Assembly (NCBI GenBank): GCA_041623475.1
Contig: JBFJWU010000162.1
Location: 1 to 7,427 of the forward strand
DNA length: 7,427 nucleotides
Direction: 5' to 3'
Source of the DNA: JBFJWU01 sp041623475 [NCBI: bacterium]
GTDB lineage: Bacteria; J088
The translations under genes and the position numbers were made by a program. A model generated the notes under the pieces. The model worked only from the letters and a program-made list of their open reading frames with translations. It was not told the origin of the DNA and ran no database searches. Of the stretch, positions 5,312 to 7,427 are shown in pieces (within the stretch, counting starts at the first letter, position 1; every line of letters starts with the position of its first letter).

Positions 5312-6088
5312 ATGGAAAACCGGAATGCTGCAGATTTTCCGGACGGTGTCGCGGTCGTGACAGGCGGCAGCGGTGGAATTGGCCGCGAAACCTGCCTGGC
5401 GCTTGCGCAGGCGGGGTCAGATGTTGCCCTGACCTGGCGGTCCAACCGTGACGCTGCCGAGGCCGTGGCCAGGGAAATTGCGGACATCGGCGCAGAGGCA
5501 TCAATCTACCAGTACGATGCGACTGATCCCGCGTCGGCGACCCGGCTGGCGACCGAGGCATCCAGCGACCACGGGACGATCCATACGCTGGTCAACGCCG
5601 CTGGCGCATCGATTCCGATGGCATATATCGGTCAGGTTGACCAGCAGACCTGGGATGACGTGATCGAGTCGGATGTCAACGGATTTTTTCGACTGATCCA
5701 GGCGTTCCTGCCTCTTCTGCGACAGTCCCGTGGGTCGATTGTTGCGGTCAGCAGCGCCGGTCTGCAACGTTTTCCGGTCAAGGACATCCTGTCCGTCGCC
5801 CCGAAACAGGCCGTGCAGGCATTGATCCAGGGGATTGCCCGTGAGGAAGGTCGCAATGGCGTCCGTGCAAACAGTGTCGGTGTCGGGGTCGTCGAGGCCG
5901 GAATGTTTCTCAAGTTAAGAGAGGAGCAGTTGGACGACACCTGGCAACAGGCAGCGATCCAGAACACACCCCTGCGGCGATTTGGCAGCGGCCAGGAGGT
6001 TGCTGATGCCGTTGTCTTCCTGGCATCGGCCCGGGCATCGTACATAACCGGGCAGTTCCTGTGCGTCGACGGCGGCTACTCGATTTAA
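5312..6088 (+). CDS. Short-chain dehydrogenase/reductase-family protein with atypical active site (IpdF-position SDR)
   Basis: The 258-aa protein has the Rossmann fold of classical SDRs. It shows the cofactor motif TGGSGGIG (17-24), NAAG (95-98, in place of NNAG), the active-site Asn of DVNGFF (Asn124), SS at 147-148, Lys165, and a C-terminal ITGQFLCVDGGYSI (245-258). The TGGSGGIG and WRSNRD segments suggest NADP(H) preference. The catalytic Tyr of YxxxK is missing: the motif reads SVAPK (161-165), with Ser at the Tyr position, exactly 13 residues after Ser148 as in normal SDRs. The following PG loop is also changed (SVGVGVVEAG, 188-197). The reading frame is intact. In mycobacteria the SDR IpdF is encoded close to fadD3 and oxidises a hydroxyl on the C/D-ring CoA intermediate; this gene occupies a comparable place, but the active-site change makes a simple alcohol dehydrogenase role uncertain. 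2,4-dienoyl-CoA reductases also carry SxxxK, so an enoyl-type reduction is an alternative. Confidence 0.88.
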   Translation: MENRNAADFPDGVAVVTGGSGGIGRETCLALAQAGSDVALTWRSNRDAAEAVAREIADIGAEASIYQYDATDPASATRLATEASSDHGTIHTLVNAAGASIPMAYIGQVDQQTWDDVIESDVNGFFRLIQAFLPLLRQSRGSIVAVSSAGLQRFPVKDILSVAPKQAVQALIQGIAREEGRNGVRANSVGVGVVEAGMFLKLREEQLDDTWQQAAIQNTPLRRFGSGQEVADAVVFLASARASYITGQFLCVDGGYSI

Positions 6089-6157
6089 TCTTATTAATTT
6101 ATTTTTAACTGTAAATCATTGCAGTAATAGTTTTTTTTAATGGACCTGGGCGGGACT
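6089..6157 (+). other. AT-rich spacer between the SDR gene and fadD3
   Basis: From 6089 to 6139 only 8 of 51 bases are G or C, in contrast to the GC-rich genes on both sides. It contains TTATTAATTTATTTTTAA and an eight-T run (6131-6138). There is no GC-rich hairpin before the T-run, so a standard intrinsic terminator is not supported. It could be an AT-rich upstream element or promoter region for fadD3, or an unstructured linker helping translation start. No TAGAACnnGTTCTA copy is present. Confidence 0.5.
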
Positions 6158-7427
6158 ATGACAGAACAAGGACAACGCGGCGATCTCGAATTCGGCACCA
6201 TCCCCGGAATGGTTAACAAGGTCGGACACCGGTATTCGGGCACCGTTGCGATCGAAGACGGTAACACCCGGATCGCCTATGATGACCTGCCCGAACGGGT
6301 CGGCCAGATGGCCCGTGCGTTTATCGCTGCCGGTGTCGAACACGGCGACCGAATCGCGATCTGGGCACCGAATATGTGGGAATGGATTATCGCCGCCCTT
6401 GGTGCCCATTCGGTTGGGGCTGCCGTGGTCACCGTTAACACCCGCTACAAAGGCAGTGAAGCCGCCTACCTGTTGAACAAAAGCGGTGCGAAGATCCTCT
6501 TGACCGTCACCGATTTCCTGGACACCAATTACGTGGAACTGCTGCGGGCCAGCGACCAGGACACACCCGCCCTGGGACGGACTGTCATCCTGCGCGGCGC
6601 GGTTCCCGACGGGTGCCAGTCACTGGCCGAGTTTGTCGAATCGGGCTTGTCAGTGTCAACGGACCAGGCCGAGCAGCGCGCGACGGCTGTCCAGGGCGAT
6701 GACCTGGCCGATATTATCTTTACAAGCGGAACAACAGGCAGCCCCAAGGGTGTCATGTGCAGCCACGCCCAGAATTTGCGCGCATTTCGCGACTGGAGCC
6801 ACGTGACCGGACTGACGGCCGGGGACCGCTACCTGATAGTCCTGCCGTTTTTTCATAGTTTCGGTTACAAGGCGGGTTGGTTGAGTGCACTGATGATGGG
6901 CTGCACCATCCTGCCCGAGCCCGTATTTGATGTCGATATTGTCCTGCGGCGTGTCGCCAAAGACCGCATAACGGTGCTGCCTGGACCGCCGGCCCTGTAC
7001 CAGACGATCCTGGGGCGCGATGACCTGGACCAGTTTGACCTGTCCAGCCTGCGACTGAGTGTCACTGGCGCAGCAGTTATCCCTGTATCCCTGATCGTCG
7101 AAATGCGGGAACGCCTGACATTTCAAACAATTATCACCGGCTACGGCCTGTCCGAAGCCACCGGCATTGCAACCATGTGCCGTTTTGACGACGACCCGGA
7201 AACGATCGCAACCACATCTGGCCGGGCAATTCCCGATGTCGAGGTCCGGATCGTTGATGACGAACTGAACGAGGTCCCGCGTGGCGAGGCTGGCGAGATT
7301 ATCGTTCGCGGCTACAACGTAATGCTTGGCTATTTTGACGACCCGGAACAAACCGCCGCAGCGATTACGTCGGACGGCTGGCTGAAGACCGGTGATATCG
7401 GGACCATGGACGATGCCGGCTATATCA
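6158..7427 (+). CDS. fadD3: FadD3-type acyl-CoA ligase (HIP-CoA synthetase), 3' end outside the window
   Basis: An AMP-forming acyl-CoA ligase of the ANL superfamily, open for 423 codons to the right edge; FadD3 is about 500 aa, so the C-terminal lid domain with its catalytic Lys is missing from view. Visible motifs: P-loop FTSGTTGSPKG (188-198), FFHSFGYKAG, ITVLPGPPALYQ, DLSSLRLSVTGAA, YGLSEATG (329-336) and the ribose-binding DGWLKTGDIG (406-415). FGYKAG, ITVLPGPP and the DLSSLR/VTGAA block follow mycobacterial FadD3, which activates HIP with ATP and CoA at the entry of ring C/D degradation. Start choice: an in-frame ATG at 6140 has only a T-run upstream, while the ATG at 6158 follows GGGCGGG (6148-6154), so 6158 is preferred, though neither site is strong. 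It lies 69 bp after the SDR stop on the same strand and is probably co-transcribed with it. Acting first in the pathway, it would set the supply of CoA thioesters for the divergent operon. Confidence 0.9.
   Translation, partial: MTEQGQRGDLEFGTIPGMVNKVGHRYSGTVAIEDGNTRIAYDDLPERVGQMARAFIAAGVEHGDRIAIWAPNMWEWIIAALGAHSVGAAVVTVNTRYKGSEAAYLLNKSGAKILLTVTDFLDTNYVELLRASDQDTPALGRTVILRGAVPDGCQSLAEFVESGLSVSTDQAEQRATAVQGDDLADIIFTSGTTGSPKGVMCSHAQNLRAFRDWSHVTGLTAGDRYLIVLPFFHSFGYKAGWLSALMMGCTILPEPVFDVDIVLRRVAKDRITVLPGPPALYQTILGRDDLDQFDLSSLRLSVTGAAVIPVSLIVEMRERLTFQTIITGYGLSEATGIATMCRFDDDPETIATTSGRAIPDVEVRIVDDELNEVPRGEAGEIIVRGYNVMLGYFDDPEQTAAAITSDGWLKTGDIGTMDDAGYI

Noticed and set aside
5792-5794. Sequencing error turning the SDR catalytic Tyr codon TAC into TCC
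   Set aside because: The change is one base, but neighbouring motif residues and the PG loop are also divergent and the frame is intact, so real divergence is more likely. It remains worth checking in homologues.
6131-6138. Intrinsic terminator after the SDR gene (T-run)
   Set aside because: No GC-rich inverted repeat precedes the eight Ts; the upstream 40 bases are almost all A/T.
6656-7351. Minus-strand open frame of 231 codons within fadD3
   Set aside because: It is antisense to the ligase core with its P-loop and YGLSEATG motifs, and has no domain of its own.

Overview
The window carries part of a steroid ring C/D (lower cholesterol / bile-acid type) degradation locus, arranged as two divergent transcription units around a 285-bp regulatory region. 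The central block on the minus strand is recognisable with high confidence: ipdA and ipdB (ring C-cleaving, CoA-transferase-fold hydrolase), ipdC (FMN-dependent, nitronate-monooxygenase fold) and a pair of acyl-CoA dehydrogenases of unequal size. After a 99-bp gap comes the first 62 bp of a thiolase that looks like FadA6. On the plus strand lie a short-chain dehydrogenase and a FadD3-type acyl-CoA ligase that runs off the right edge.

In actinobacteria these enzymes form the KstR2 regulon and degrade HIP, the indanedione propionate left after removal of rings A/B. FadD3 activates HIP to its CoA ester. Acyl-CoA dehydrogenase(s) and an SDR then process the propionyl side chain and the ring substituents. 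IpdC introduces unsaturation, EchA20 opens ring D (no gene seen here), IpdAB opens ring C, and further acyl-CoA dehydrogenation plus FadA6 thiolysis finish the job. The window therefore supplies the first step, several middle steps and the last step of one pathway.

Layout: 1-62 thiolase start (minus); 63-161 non-coding gap; 162-1163 small acyl-CoA dehydrogenase; 1160-2320 large acyl-CoA dehydrogenase; 2317-3408 ipdC; 3414-4181 ipdB; 4178-5026 ipdA; 5027-5311 divergent control region; 5312-6088 SDR; 6089-6157 strongly AT-rich spacer; 6158-7427 fadD3-like, partial. Three of the four minus-strand junctions between 162 and 5026 are 4-bp ATGA overlaps and the fourth is a 5-nt gap, so this is a tightly coupled operon.

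The control region holds two near-identical palindromes, TAGAACnnGTTCTA, one in front of each unit. They fit the TnnAACnnGTTnnA pattern known for the TetR-family repressor KstR, not the KstR2-type CAAGnnCTTG box that actinobacteria use for these same genes. The minus-strand copy lies at the expected transcription start of a good sigma70-type promoter (TTGACA, 17 bp, TAAACT). No regulator gene lies in the window.

Organism: the moderately high GC of the genes, a sigma70-like promoter with a perfect -35 box, and a gene order unlike the mycobacterial one suggest a Gram-negative bacterium, perhaps a proteobacterium. This is a guess; there is no rRNA or other taxonomic marker here. No mobile element, tRNA, rRNA or CRISPR array was seen.
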